DNA of 64,000 nt. It comes from Haladaptatus pallidirubidus. Lineage in GTDB: Archaea; Halobacteriota; Halobacteria; Halobacteriales; Haladaptataceae. Numbering within the stretch: position 1 is the stretch's first letter; every line of letters starts with the position of its first letter. Under the pieces are notes generated by a model. That model made no database searches and was not told the origin of the DNA. It saw nothing but the letters and a program-made list of their open reading frames with translations. A program made the translations under genes and the position numbers. Of the stretch, positions 34,849 to 44,149 are shown piece after piece. The stretch spans positions 1,054,001-1,118,000 of the forward strand of contig NZ_CP085301.1 in NCBI RefSeq assembly GCF_020700235.1. The letters are read 5' to 3'.

Positions 34849-36684
34849 TTATTTACGTTCGCCGATTTCGACGTTGTTGTACATCTGGCGACTGTAGCCA
34901 GCGCCACCGTACTTGGGCACGTCAACCCATTCGTAGGAGAACCGCTCTTCTAGGTTGTGGTAGGTCGGGAGGAACACGACGTCTTCCCAGTTGGCCTCTT
35001 CCATGGTGACGTAGGCCTCGTTGCGGGCGGATTGTGCTTCATCCGTTGGGCCACGGTTGCTTTGGATTTTCTCCCACGCGCTCGTCGCCTGGTTCGCGGC
35101 GTCGGTACCCGACCAGTTCGTGTACGACTGCGGCGAGGACTTTGAGGTGTCCGTCAGCGGCGGGTAGAGCAGGCCGAGGAAGTTGTCCGGTGCTGGCCAG
35201 TCCATAACCCAGCCGAGCGAGTACGCTTCGAGGTTTCCGTTACGGCCACGCGAGAGGAGCGTGTTAAACGGTGCGTTGTTGACTTCCATGTTGACGTTGA
35301 CCGATTTGAGTTGGTCACGGAGGATGTTGCCCACTTTGGGCCACGTGGTTGAAGACTGGTAGACCGTGAACGTGAAGCTAAAGCTCTCGTTACCTGGGCC
35401 GTAGCCAGCGTCCTTCAACACCTGCTCCGCTTTTTCGAGTTGGGATTCGTTGTAGCCGTATGGATAGTTGTTCTCCGCGTGCGATTTGTACTTGTTCGCA
35501 CCGCCGGGGTAAATCATCGGTGGGGTGAAGTGGTGGGACGCTTCGCCGCGACCCTTGAACACGTCGTTGACGAGGCGCTCCTGATTCATCAGGTACGCAC
35601 AGGCCTGTCGAACGGCTTTTGGGACGGCTTCCGTGTTGAATCCCATGTAGTATGAACTGATGGTAGAGACACCGAGGTAATCCATCGTCGCACCGCCCGC
35701 GGTCGAACCGTACTTGCCGACGATACGGCCCTGGTCGTCCGTGCTGGTGTCCTTGACCTTGTCCTGACTGTATTTGGAGGTTGGGAGGTTTCCGGCGTAG
35801 AGGATGTCCGCGTTCTTATTGATGAAACCGTAGGTGTGCTGGGCGTCGGCGTCGGACGAAATCATCCAGTGGATACCGTCGACCTTCGCCTTCTCGCCGT
35901 GGTAATTCTTGTATTTCGTGACTTCCGCGGAGTCGTCACTCGTCCACGACTTGAACTTGAACGGTCCGGCACCGACGGGTTCTTTCGTGGCGAACTGGCC
36001 GTGTTTGACTTTACCGTCGTAGCCTTCGATGTCGCCGATGATTCCCTCCGGAATGACCGCGAAGGAGGTATAAGCGAGCATCTCCAGCGTGGAGTGGAAC
36101 GGCTCGACGAGCGTCATTTCAAGCTCGTAGTCGCCGGTCGCTTCGAGCGACAGCGAGTTGGTCTTTGCGACGGTCAGTTCTTCTTCCTCACCGTCTTCGT
36201 TCGTGTACGTTTTCGTGGTCGTCTCGTGCTCGACACCGATAGAGTCGAGGATGAAGTACGAACGACGGGAGTTCGTCGATTCGGCGAGGCGTCGCCACGA
36301 GTAGACGACGTCGCTTGCCGTCACTTCGTCTCCGTTGTGGAACTTGACGCCTTCCTTGAGTTTGAAGGTGTACGTCCGTTGGTCGTCGGAAACCTCGTGA
36401 TTCTCGACGAGTAGGTTTTCAACGGCAATTTCTGCGTTCGGATAGTTCATCAGCGGGTCGAAAATCTGCTGAATAACCGTTCCGGAGGCCGTGTCAGTCG
36501 CCTTGACCGGATCCAGCGTGGTCATCGTCGAGTTGATGAGCTGGAGCGTCTTCCCACTGCTGTTGCCGTTTCCGTTACCGTCGCCATCGCCGTCACCAGT
36601 ACAGCCAGCGAGTGCGGCGGCAGTTGCCGCACCTCCGGTTGCTTTCAAAAAACGCCGACGGGTCAGGTTGTCAGTATCTGTCAT
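34849..36684 (-). CDS. dppA: Dipeptide/oligopeptide-binding lipoprotein (DppA/SBP_bac_5)
   Basis: A 611-residue extracellular solute-binding protein. It opens with a Tat signal (LTRRRFLKATGG) and lipobox AALAGC near residue 28, followed by a Gly/Asn/Asp-rich tether (GDGDGDGNGNGN). The mature part is the large SBP_bac_5 fold: TFKLKEGVKFHNGDEVTASD, YSWRRLAES, NRGPTDEAQSARNEAYVTM and the C-terminal VFLPTYHNLEERFSYEW. It recruits peptides for the DppBCDF transporter encoded downstream. It is the first gene of the operon; the 322-base upstream region is AT-rich. Confidence 0.92.
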   Translation of the reverse strand: MTDTDNLTRRRFLKATGGAATAAALAGCTGDGDGDGNGNGNSSGKTLQLINSTMTTLDPVKATDTASGTVIQQIFDPLMNYPNAEIAVENLLVENHEVSDDQRTYTFKLKEGVKFHNGDEVTASDVVYSWRRLAESTNSRRSYFILDSIGVEHETTTKTYTNEDGEEEELTVAKTNSLSLEATGDYELEMTLVEPFHSTLEMLAYTSFAVIPEGIIGDIEGYDGKVKHGQFATKEPVGAGPFKFKSWTSDDSAEVTKYKNYHGEKAKVDGIHWMISSDADAQHTYGFINKNADILYAGNLPTSKYSQDKVKDTSTDDQGRIVGKYGSTAGGATMDYLGVSTISSYYMGFNTEAVPKAVRQACAYLMNQERLVNDVFKGRGEASHHFTPPMIYPGGANKYKSHAENNYPYGYNESQLEKAEQVLKDAGYGPGNESFSFTFTVYQSSTTWPKVGNILRDQLKSVNVNMEVNNAPFNTLLSRGRNGNLEAYSLGWVMDWPAPDNFLGLLYPPLTDTSKSSPQSYTNWSGTDAANQATSAWEKIQSNRGPTDEAQSARNEAYVTMEEANWEDVVFLPTYHNLEERFSYEWVDVPKYGGAGYSRQMYNNVEIGERK

Positions 36685-37006
36685 CCATCAACCGGTTGTG
36701 TGTCACAGCGGATAAACTTACCGCTTAGGATTGGCACCGTTACGGTCTTAAACGGGGTTTTAATTGCAACGAGAGGTGGATTTAGGAATCTATTGACAAC
36801 GAAGTAGTTTAGTGATTATGACGAAACGAATGATTGAAAAATGGTAAATGGAGGAAAGAAATGTCAGTCGGGAAGCGAGACGATACTCCCGAGAAATTCG
36901 ACATTTCCCGGGGATTTTACCGACCCCCGCGTGAAATACTATCAGTATCTAGACTACGTGCCAGCGTTTCGGTGCGCTTATATTCCTTGGTATACATTCT
37001 CAAAGT
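36685..37006. other. AT-rich promoter region between dppA and a small leaderless gene (322 bases)
   Basis: No coding frame. The minus strand carries TTTAAGACC-like boxes at about 36747-36756 that could drive dppA. The right part holds CGGGAAGCG ... TCCCGAGAAATTC ... TTTCCCGGGG, which can fold into short stems, and the TATA box of the 37007 gene. Confidence 0.5.
36978..36984 (+). promoter_or_regulatory. TATA box of the 57-residue leaderless gene
   Basis: TTATATT, centred 26 bases before the ATG at 37007, positions transcription start at or next to the ATG. Confidence 0.55.
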
Positions 37007-37180
37007 ATGACGCCGGATACGGCAGCAGTGTCGGTGTCGGTTGCAGATGACACCGAGGTTATGGCCTCAGTGGACGATGACGGAGAGACGAAGCGACTCG
37101 TCATCGCAGACATCTCATGTGAGGACGCATGGATATCCATGCACGTAAAAGACACAACCTCGCTACCGGACTGGCAGTAG
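37007..37180 (+). CDS. 57-residue haloarchaeal protein (DUF7556-like)
   Basis: A small acidic protein, MTPDTAAVSVSVADDTEVMA ... RLVIADISCEDAWISM ... LPDWQ. The middle motif RLVIADIS-EDAWISM recalls a family of very small haloarchaeal proteins (DUF7556 as I remember it). It has a clear haloarchaeal codon pattern, a TATA box at leaderless distance and an in-frame TAG. A single cysteine lies in DISCEDAW. No membrane segment. Function unknown. Confidence 0.65.
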   Translation: MTPDTAAVSVSVADDTEVMASVDDDGETKRLVIADISCEDAWISMHVKDTTSLPDWQ

Positions 37181-37383
37181 TCCCCGATAGCTCGTTTCGC
37201 TCCCCGAACAGCCCCCCACCACATTCTCCTTTCTTTCACGTTCGAGAAGTTACCACGCCTTCCTGTTCGAATTGTGACTGGAAATGGGAACCATCGCGGG
37301 AACGCTCACCCTACCGAACACGACGGCTCGGGAAACAACGCAATACTGAACCTTTTTTGTCCTTGGTGCGGTTCAATGCAGAC

Positions 37384-37803
37384 ATGAACTATCGGGAGGT
37401 CACCGGGGAACAGGAGTTCGTCGCCCGACTCGGGCACGGAGCGGATTGGCGCGCTGAAATCGAATCGCTCGCGGAAGACGAAGACGTCGATTCGGCGTGG
37501 TTCGTCGCCATGGGCGCAGTGCAGGATGCGGACGTGTGGTTTTACGACCAAGACGAGAAGGAGTACCGAGAGGTGAGCTTCGACGAACCGCTCGAAGTCG
37601 CCTCCTGCGTCGGCAACGTTTCGCTCCTCGACGGGGAACCGTTCGCTCACACGCACGCGGTGCTTTCGCGCCGGTCGGGACAGGCGATCGCGGGACACCT
37701 CGATTCCGCCACGGTCTTCGCCGGTGAGTTGTACATGCGAACCTTCGAGGAGCCGCTCGTTCGCGAACGCGACGAGGCAACCGAGTTGGACCTCTGGCTC
37801 TAA
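37384..37803 (+). CDS. PPC-domain (DUF296) protein upstream of polC
   Basis: A 139-residue protein of the PPC/DUF296 family, which in plants is joined to AT-hook DNA-binding motifs and in prokaryotes forms trimers of uncertain role. Seen: FVARLGHGADWRAEIESLA, WFVAMGAVQDADVWFYD, CVGNVSLLDGEPFAHTHAVLS with the conserved H-x-H pair, and the closing AGELYMRTFEEPLVRERDE. The stop codon ends one base before polC begins, so the two share a transcript. It may regulate or accompany replication, but this is inference from linkage only. Confidence 0.85.
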   Translation: MNYREVTGEQEFVARLGHGADWRAEIESLAEDEDVDSAWFVAMGAVQDADVWFYDQDEKEYREVSFDEPLEVASCVGNVSLLDGEPFAHTHAVLSRRSGQAIAGHLDSATVFAGELYMRTFEEPLVRERDEATELDLWL

Positions 37804-37804
37804 C

Positions 37805-40800
37805 ATGCGCGAGGAAGACCGCCAGTATTTCGAGCGGCTGGAGTCGCAGTTGGACGAGGCGTTCGACGTTGCCGAAGCCGCACGCGAAAATAGCGGCGAT
37901 CCGCAACCGGAGGTCGAGATTCCGGTAGCCAAGGACATGGCCGACCGCGTGGAGAACATCCTCGGCATCGAAGGCGTCGCGGAGCGCGTCCGCGAGCTCG
38001 AAGGACAGATGTCCCGCGAGGAGGCCGCCCTCGAACTGGCGAAGGATTTCGCAGAGGGCAACGTCGGGGATTACGATAGCCGCGACGGAAAGGTCGAAGG
38101 TGCAGTTCGAACCGCGGTCGCCCTGTTGACGGAAGGTGTGGTCGCCGCCCCTATCGAGGGAATCGACCGCGTGGAAATCCTCACGAATGACGACGGAACC
38201 GAGTTCGTCAACGTCTACTACGCCGGACCGATTCGCTCGGCGGGTGGGACGGCACAAGCGCTGTCGGTACTCGTCGCCGACTACACCCGCGCGCTCATCG
38301 GAGTAGACGAGTACAAAGCCAGAAACGACGAAATAGAGCGGTACGCCGAAGAGATCAATCTCTACGATTCAGAAACCGGTTTGCAGTACTCGCCGAAGGA
38401 CAAGGAGTCGAAATTCATCGCGGAAAATATCCCGGTTATGCTGGACGGTGAAGCGACCGGCGACGAGGAAGTATCCGGGTTCCGTGACTTGGAGCGCGTC
38501 GATACCAACAGCACCAGAGGCGGAATGTGTCTCGTTCTCGCGGAAGGTATCGCGCTCAAGGCACCCAAAATCCAGCGATACACGCGAAATTTGGACGAAA
38601 TCGACTGGCCGTGGTTACAGGATCTCATCGACGGCACCATCGGAAAGGACGACGGCACAGAGGAATCGGAGGCGGAAGCCGACGATTCCGAAGGAGGTGA
38701 CGAGGGCGATAAAGCTGAGGAAGAAGCCGAAAGCGACGAACCGGACGGGCCACTTCGCGTCAAACCCGCGACGAAATTCCTACGCGATCTCATCGCCGGA
38801 CGGCCCGTGTTTACCCATCCGAGCGAAGCGGGCGGCTTCCGTCTCAGATACGGAAGAGCGCGAAACCACGGATTCGCAACCGCGGGCGTCCACCCCGCGA
38901 CGATGCACCTCGTGGACGATTTCCTCGCGACGGGGACACAAATAAAAACCGAGCGCCCCGGAAAGGCGGCGGGCGTCATCCCGGTGGACACCATCGAGGG
39001 GCCGACGGTACGACTCGCAAACGGTGACGTTCGCCGAATCGACGACGTCGAGGAAGCCCTCGAAGTGAGAAACGGCGTCAAAAAAATTCTCGACCTCGGC
39101 GAATATCTCGTCAACTACGGCGAATTCGTGGAGAACAACCATCCGCTCGCACCCGCCTCGTACACGTTCGAATGGTGGGTACAAGACTTCGAACACTCGG
39201 GGGCAAACGTGCAAGCGATGCAGGACAACCCGCACGTCGATCTCGAAGACCCGAGCATCGAGGAAGCGCTCGATTGGGCAGTCGAGTACGATGCACCGCT
39301 CCATCCGAACTACACCTACCTTTGGCACGATATTTCGGTCGCCGAATTCGCGCTGCTCGCCGACGCCGTGGAGGCGGGCGAAGTTCGGGACGGACGACTT
39401 CATATCGAGAACGCGGACGACGTTCGAATCGCGCTCGAACATCTGCTCCTCGAACACTGGCAGGGCGAGGAAATCGAGATTTCCGCGTGGAAGCCGTTTG
39501 TTCGCGCGCTCGGGTTCGACGACGATTTGAACAGGAAGTGGGACGGCATTGACGACCTCTCTCGAAAAGCACGCGAATGGGGGAAGGTCGGGGACGAAAA
39601 CGAAGACGAGAGCGGTACCAATGCGATCGAAGCGGTGAACGAAGTCGCGCCGTTTACGGTTCGAGAGCGCGCACCGACGCGAATCGGGAATCGGATGGGT
39701 CGGCCCGAAAAGTCGGAAAAACGCGAACTCAGTCCCGCGGTTCATACCCTGTTTCCGCTGGGCGAAGCGGGGGGCGACCAGCGCGACGTGGCGAAGGCAG
39801 CGAAACACACCGAAGGCATGTCGGGCGTGCGCGGGCAAGCCGAACTGCGAATCGGTCGCCGGGAGTGTGAGGCGTGTGGCTCCCTCACGTTCAAATGTAA
39901 ATGTCCGGACTGCGGCGACAACACCTACCCGGATTACGAATGTCCCGACTGCGGCACGACGGTCGAACCGGATCAGTCCGGACGCGCGGAGTGCCCGCGC
40001 TGTGAAATCCTCGCGACGAGTGTCGAACCGCAGACGGTCAACCTGAACGAAGAGTACCGAAATGCGCTCGAATCGGTAGGGGAGCGCGAAAACGTCTTCG
40101 ACACGCTCAAAGGCGTGAAAGGGCTGACCTCGGCGCACAAAACGCCAGAACCAATCGAAAAAGGAATCCTTCGCGCGAAACACGGCGTCAGCGCGTTCAA
40201 GGACGGGACGATTCGCTACGACATGACTGACCTGCCCGTGACCTCGGTTCGTCCGGCGGAACTGGACGTGAGCGCCGACCGACTCCGTGCGCTTGGGTAC
40301 GACGAGGACGTCCACGGCGAGCCGTTCCGGCACGATGATCAACTCGTCGAACTGCGGGTACAGGACATTGTCCTCTCCGACGGGGCGGCAAAGCACCTGC
40401 TCAAAACCGCCGATTTCGTGGACAATCTCCTCACCGACTACTACGGCCTCGACCCGTTTTACGAGATGGAAGAGCGCGAGGAACTGGTCGGCGAACTCGT
40501 CTTCGGGATGGCACCCCACACCTCCGCCGCGGTCGTCGGACGGATAATCGGTTTCACGAGCGCCGCGGTCGGATATGCGCATCCGTATTTTCACGCAGCG
40601 AAACGAAGAAATTGCGATGGGGACGAAGATTGCGTAATGCTCCTCATGGACGGCCTGCTTAACTTCTCGAAGGAGTTCCTGCCGGACAAACGCGGTGGTC
40701 AGATGGACGCCCCGCTGGTGATGTCCTCGCGTATCGACCCCACGGAAATCGACGACGAGGCGCACAACATGGACATCGTCGACCAGTATCCACGCGAGTT

Positions 40801-41359
40801 CTACGAGGCCACCTTGGAGATGGCCGACCCGGAGGACGTGGATATCACCATCGCGGAAGACTACCTCGGCACCGACGAGGAGTACACCAACTTCCGGCAC
40901 ACCCACGACACCTCGAACATCGCGCTCGGCCCCGACCTCTCCGCGTACAAAACCCTCGGGTCGATGATGGACAAGATGAACGCGCAGTTGGAACTGGCCC
41001 GGAAGACGCGGGCGGTAGACCAGACCGACGTTGCAGAGCGCGTCATCGAGGGGCACTTCCTGCCCGATCTCATCGGAAATCTGCGCGCGTTCTCGCGGCA
41101 GGAAACGCGGTGTCTGGATTGCGGCGTGAAATACCGTAGGATGCCCCTTTCCGGCGACTGCCGGGAGTGCGGCGGTCGAGTAAACCTGACGGTGCATCAG
41201 GGGTCGGTGAACAAGTACATGGACACCGCGATTCAGGTGGCCGACGAGTACGATTGTCGAGAGTACACGAAACAGCGACTCCAAATTCTGGACAGGTCGC
41301 TGGAAAGCGTGTTCGAAAACGACAAGAACAAGCAGTCCGGGATTGCGGACTTTATGTGA
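37805..41359 (+). CDS. polC: DNA polymerase D large subunit (DP2/PolC)
   Basis: An 1184-residue catalytic subunit of the archaeal replicative PolD. The polymerase active-site motif NCDGDEDCVMLLMDGLLNFS lies at about residues 936-955, with the Asp residues of DGDED. Zinc modules are CEACGSLTFKCKCPDCG and CPDCG...CPRC around residues 690-745, and a C-terminal pair CLDCGVKYRR ... CRECGG. An acidic linker of about 50 residues near 280-330 is typical of halophiles. There is no intein, although the DGDED site often hosts one in archaea. It starts at ATG 37805, one base after the PPC gene, and is coupled to it. The small subunit gene is not here. Confidence 0.95.
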   Translation: MREEDRQYFERLESQLDEAFDVAEAARENSGDPQPEVEIPVAKDMADRVENILGIEGVAERVRELEGQMSREEAALELAKDFAEGNVGDYDSRDGKVEGAVRTAVALLTEGVVAAPIEGIDRVEILTNDDGTEFVNVYYAGPIRSAGGTAQALSVLVADYTRALIGVDEYKARNDEIERYAEEINLYDSETGLQYSPKDKESKFIAENIPVMLDGEATGDEEVSGFRDLERVDTNSTRGGMCLVLAEGIALKAPKIQRYTRNLDEIDWPWLQDLIDGTIGKDDGTEESEAEADDSEGGDEGDKAEEEAESDEPDGPLRVKPATKFLRDLIAGRPVFTHPSEAGGFRLRYGRARNHGFATAGVHPATMHLVDDFLATGTQIKTERPGKAAGVIPVDTIEGPTVRLANGDVRRIDDVEEALEVRNGVKKILDLGEYLVNYGEFVENNHPLAPASYTFEWWVQDFEHSGANVQAMQDNPHVDLEDPSIEEALDWAVEYDAPLHPNYTYLWHDISVAEFALLADAVEAGEVRDGRLHIENADDVRIALEHLLLEHWQGEEIEISAWKPFVRALGFDDDLNRKWDGIDDLSRKAREWGKVGDENEDESGTNAIEAVNEVAPFTVRERAPTRIGNRMGRPEKSEKRELSPAVHTLFPLGEAGGDQRDVAKAAKHTEGMSGVRGQAELRIGRRECEACGSLTFKCKCPDCGDNTYPDYECPDCGTTVEPDQSGRAECPRCEILATSVEPQTVNLNEEYRNALESVGERENVFDTLKGVKGLTSAHKTPEPIEKGILRAKHGVSAFKDGTIRYDMTDLPVTSVRPAELDVSADRLRALGYDEDVHGEPFRHDDQLVELRVQDIVLSDGAAKHLLKTADFVDNLLTDYYGLDPFYEMEEREELVGELVFGMAPHTSAAVVGRIIGFTSAAVGYAHPYFHAAKRRNCDGDEDCVMLLMDGLLNFSKEFLPDKRGGQMDAPLVMSSRIDPTEIDDEAHNMDIVDQYPREFYEATLEMADPEDVDITIAEDYLGTDEEYTNFRHTHDTSNIALGPDLSAYKTLGSMMDKMNAQLELARKTRAVDQTDVAERVIEGHFLPDLIGNLRAFSRQETRCLDCGVKYRRMPLSGDCRECGGRVNLTVHQGSVNKYMDTAIQVADEYDCREYTKQRLQILDRSLESVFENDKNKQSGIADFM

Positions 41360-41461
41360 GTTCCATGAATGAATGTAGTGAGATATTATAAATAAATACA
41401 CTATATTTTATATTTTAACTAGACGAGAAAATTTATGCCACTGCGTCAACAAGTACGTCCT

Positions 41462-42562
41462 ATGCCCCGCTAACGACGAACCCTCCTCAAAACGACAGGC
41501 CTCGCACTCAGTAGCGGGACGCTCGCGTCGATTGCCGGGTGTCTCGGCGACCCATCGACTGACAGCGGTAGTGGTCCAAATGAATCATCCACACCGAACC
41601 CGTCGACTGGCAGCGATAGTAGTCCAGATGAATCGACCACACCGAACCCATCGAAAGGAACCGCAGCGACGGATTTCACACAGTGGCTCCCGGATCCAGC
41701 GACCACCCTAGTACAAGATGGCTACGGGATCCAGTATTTCGACATCACAGGCATCCGTTCGCATCAGGATTCCATTCACGAGAACGCTTACTCCCGACTC
41801 AAAGACCAGATGTTGCGCCCCGTTCCCAACGAGTACGTCGATGAAACTGCCGTCGATACCGCAATGCAGTTCGATGATGTGCGGTTGGCCCTCGGGTCGT
41901 TCGATCCGGAGGAAATTGGCGAGAAAATTACTAGTGACAGGCAGTCATCGACAACCACATCGACGCGGAGTTCTACGACAGCGACGCGAACCACCCGGCC
42001 GGAGCCGAAACGCTACCGCGGATTCGACCTCTACGGCACGGAGTACGTCTACGCTGTCTCGGAGGACGTCATGATGGTGGTGTCACCATGGCAGAAGGAC
42101 AACGTGGTGGAGTACACGAAAGCTGTCATCGACGCGCCAACTGGGGAGACGAACCAGTACGCCGACGGCAACGAGTATGTGGCGGGGATGATTGGAGTCG
42201 TTGACGAAACCCACGCACTCTGGTGCTACCCGGAGGCGATAGACGGATCAACATCGCGTGGCTTCCGAAAGGACATCATCACGGGAGAGCTCAAATCGTG
42301 GCGATTCGGAACCGAGACAACCCACCTTACATTTGCAAACACCTACCCCGACACCGAGACGGCGGAGAGCGGAGAGCTGACGGATCACATCGAATCGGAG
42401 TCCAGACGGTTCGGTGCGTACGATGGACTCGATGTTGAAACAGAGGGTCTGTTGGCCTGGGCCGACGGCACCGTTCCGACGAAGGAATTCGATCATCTGG
42501 CGGCAGGCGGTCCAGACGATGGTGTCCACACCACTCACCAATCCCGTCGCAACCCCCGCTGA
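41462..42562 (+). pseudogene. Decayed Tat-lipoprotein gene (in-frame stop and two compensating frameshifts)
   Basis: Read from ATG 41462, the fourth codon is TAA (41471-41473). The frame then continues as RRTLLKTTGLALSSG with lipobox SIAGC, so the stop falls exactly before the twin arginines (intact form would be MPRxRRTLL). After a Ser/Pro/Thr tether and a domain with DDVRLALGSFDPEEI, the frame shifts by one base near 41935-41940; a coding-like stretch AVIDNHIDAEFYDSD continues in the other frame until about 42012 and returns to the first frame at YRGFDLYGTEYVYAVSED. The C-terminal 30 residues also look degenerate. I see no usable start after the stop. Family: unknown surface lipoprotein. 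Sequencing error is possible but would need three errors. Confidence 0.65.
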
Positions 42563-42731
42563 AGGCTACTGGAATCACCTGTGGTGACAGAAGCCCATAT
42601 GGACAGCATTCCATTCCCATGTCAGGGACGCTTCCTCAAGAACGTAGCTCAGAGCGTGCTGACTACGCGTCCTGTATTCAACACGACCACTGATGCTCAC
42701 CGTCGAACGAGAAGTTCGGGGTGCCCGAAGC

Positions 42732-43829
42732 TTAACTCACTCGCGCCCGCCCGGAGCGGGAGTACCGCGATTCCGCGATGGCGAAAATGAGCGTGCTGGT
42801 GAGTCCGAGCAGGGTTCCCGCGGTCAGCATTCCGGCGAGGAACTCCAGCGAAACTCGGCTCAGGAAGTAGGCGCTAACGGCGTACAGAACCCCGCCGATG
42901 GAGAGGACGTAGAACGGCGCGTTGAGGTACCGCCATTCGAACTCGTCGTCGAGGTACTCGTCCGTGATTTGGCCAAGGCTGGAGGTGATGCCCGCCGCCG
43001 AGAACCAGATGACTGCGCCGTAAACGAGGGAGGCGAGCACCCTGAGCGCGCCGAGGTCGGCACCGCCGCGTTCCGCTCGAACCATTTCGAGGGTTTCGAC
43101 GCCGCTGACGCCGCCCACGACGAGCAGGGCCGCGGCCACGACGTAGGTGATGAGCGTCACCCGGCCGGAGTACAGGCTGTTTCTAGTCCTCTCCGCGACG
43201 TGGTCAACGAGACGTTCGAGTCCGAGTCCGCGGAACAGAATGTATAAACCGAGCAGCGCGGAGGTGCCGCCGAGAACGGCCCCCGGCATTCCAATCCGGT
43301 CTGCGAGGAGCGCGAGCGGGTAGATAAGCAGGAGGATACCGAGCGGAACCAGAAGCGTCCCGCGCGTTTCGGGGTCGTTCAACACCTGTTTGATGGTGTA
43401 GTACATCGACTCCAAATCCTGCGCCTGCCGAACGACGACTCGGCGGACGCCATCGACGGGAATCCGGGAGCGGATAACAGGGACGACGCTCTCGTCCTGC
43501 GCGCCGTCGGTGACGATGACGGTCGTAATCTCCTCGCTCGTGCTGATGCTCGCGAGGACGGTGTCCACTTCCTCGCCGACTTCCCGATTCGCGCTAATGT
43601 CGCTTCCCTCGTTTCCGGTGACGACCGCGACTTCGACGCTTTCGTCGGCGTCGATTCGATCGTACAGGTGGGCGCCCTCGAACATGACGTTCACGTCGCT
43701 ATCCTCGGGGTCTGCGGTGGCGAGCGCGACCGCGGCGGCCTCGACTTCGTCTCGGCCGATGACCGGAGTTTCGAAGTCCGTCTTTCGGCCGAGGTCGTCG
43801 TCGAGGTCGACACACAGCACCAGCAGCAT
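42732..43829 (-). CDS. DUF373 membrane protein
   Basis: A 365-residue protein of the archaeal DUF373 family. The N-terminal 145 residues are a soluble Rossmann-like domain (MLLVLCVDLDDDLGRK, VTGNEGSDISANREVGEEVD, TVIVTDGAQDESVVPVIRSR). The rest has six membrane helices (LLVPLGILLLIYPLALLA, VTLITYVVAAALLVVGG, FLAGMLTAGTLLGLTSTLIF). Family members are found in most euryarchaea; no biochemical role is established. The ATG at 43829 begins the conserved MLLVLCVDLDDDLG. It lies between the decayed lipoprotein gene and a repeat-rich spacer. Confidence 0.88.
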   Translation of the reverse strand: MLLVLCVDLDDDLGRKTDFETPVIGRDEVEAAAVALATADPEDSDVNVMFEGAHLYDRIDADESVEVAVVTGNEGSDISANREVGEEVDTVLASISTSEEITTVIVTDGAQDESVVPVIRSRIPVDGVRRVVVRQAQDLESMYYTIKQVLNDPETRGTLLVPLGILLLIYPLALLADRIGMPGAVLGGTSALLGLYILFRGLGLERLVDHVAERTRNSLYSGRVTLITYVVAAALLVVGGVSGVETLEMVRAERGGADLGALRVLASLVYGAVIWFSAAGITSSLGQITDEYLDDEFEWRYLNAPFYVLSIGGVLYAVSAYFLSRVSLEFLAGMLTAGTLLGLTSTLIFAIAESRYSRSGRARVS

Positions 43830-44149
43830 TGCCCGTACGTACGTGGGGGATGGTTAACTGTTTTCGGGAGAGACGGGACGAAGACGGCTTGCAAGTCGAG
43901 CGGGGGAGGAACGATCCGCGAGAAACGGGGCGAGCGTTCCGCCTCGAAATGGAGAGGAGTGAGCAGCAACGAACCGCGGAAGACGAGGAGAACGTTCGGC
44001 CTCGGAATAGCGGGCGGTGAGCGACAGCGAACCGCGAGCGAACAAGACCATCCGTGAAGAAATGAAAACAGCATGAACGATACAGAGAGAGTTGCTCGCG
44101 CAACATTAGGGTGTGTATAATAATACTGGTATGCGCACGTTCCCCGACC
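43830..44149. other. Non-coding spacer with imperfect tandem repeats (320 bases)
   Basis: The spacer has no supported gene. It contains two imperfect 47-base units (about 43932-43978 and 43989-44036), a possible weaker third unit before them, and a TATA-like GTATAATAATAC at about 44115-44126 ahead of the lipoprotein gene. Confidence 0.55.
43932..44036. repeat. Imperfect tandem repeat, period 57 bases
   Basis: Two units with the pattern G-CGTTC-GCCTCG-AAT-G... and ending GAACCGCG recur 57 bases apart with roughly three quarters of positions equal. They probably form long purine-rich imperfect stems; function unknown. Confidence 0.55.

Noticed and set aside
40560..40720. An intein at the PolC catalytic site.
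   Set aside because: The catalytic motif is continuous and the protein has the length of an intein-free subunit.
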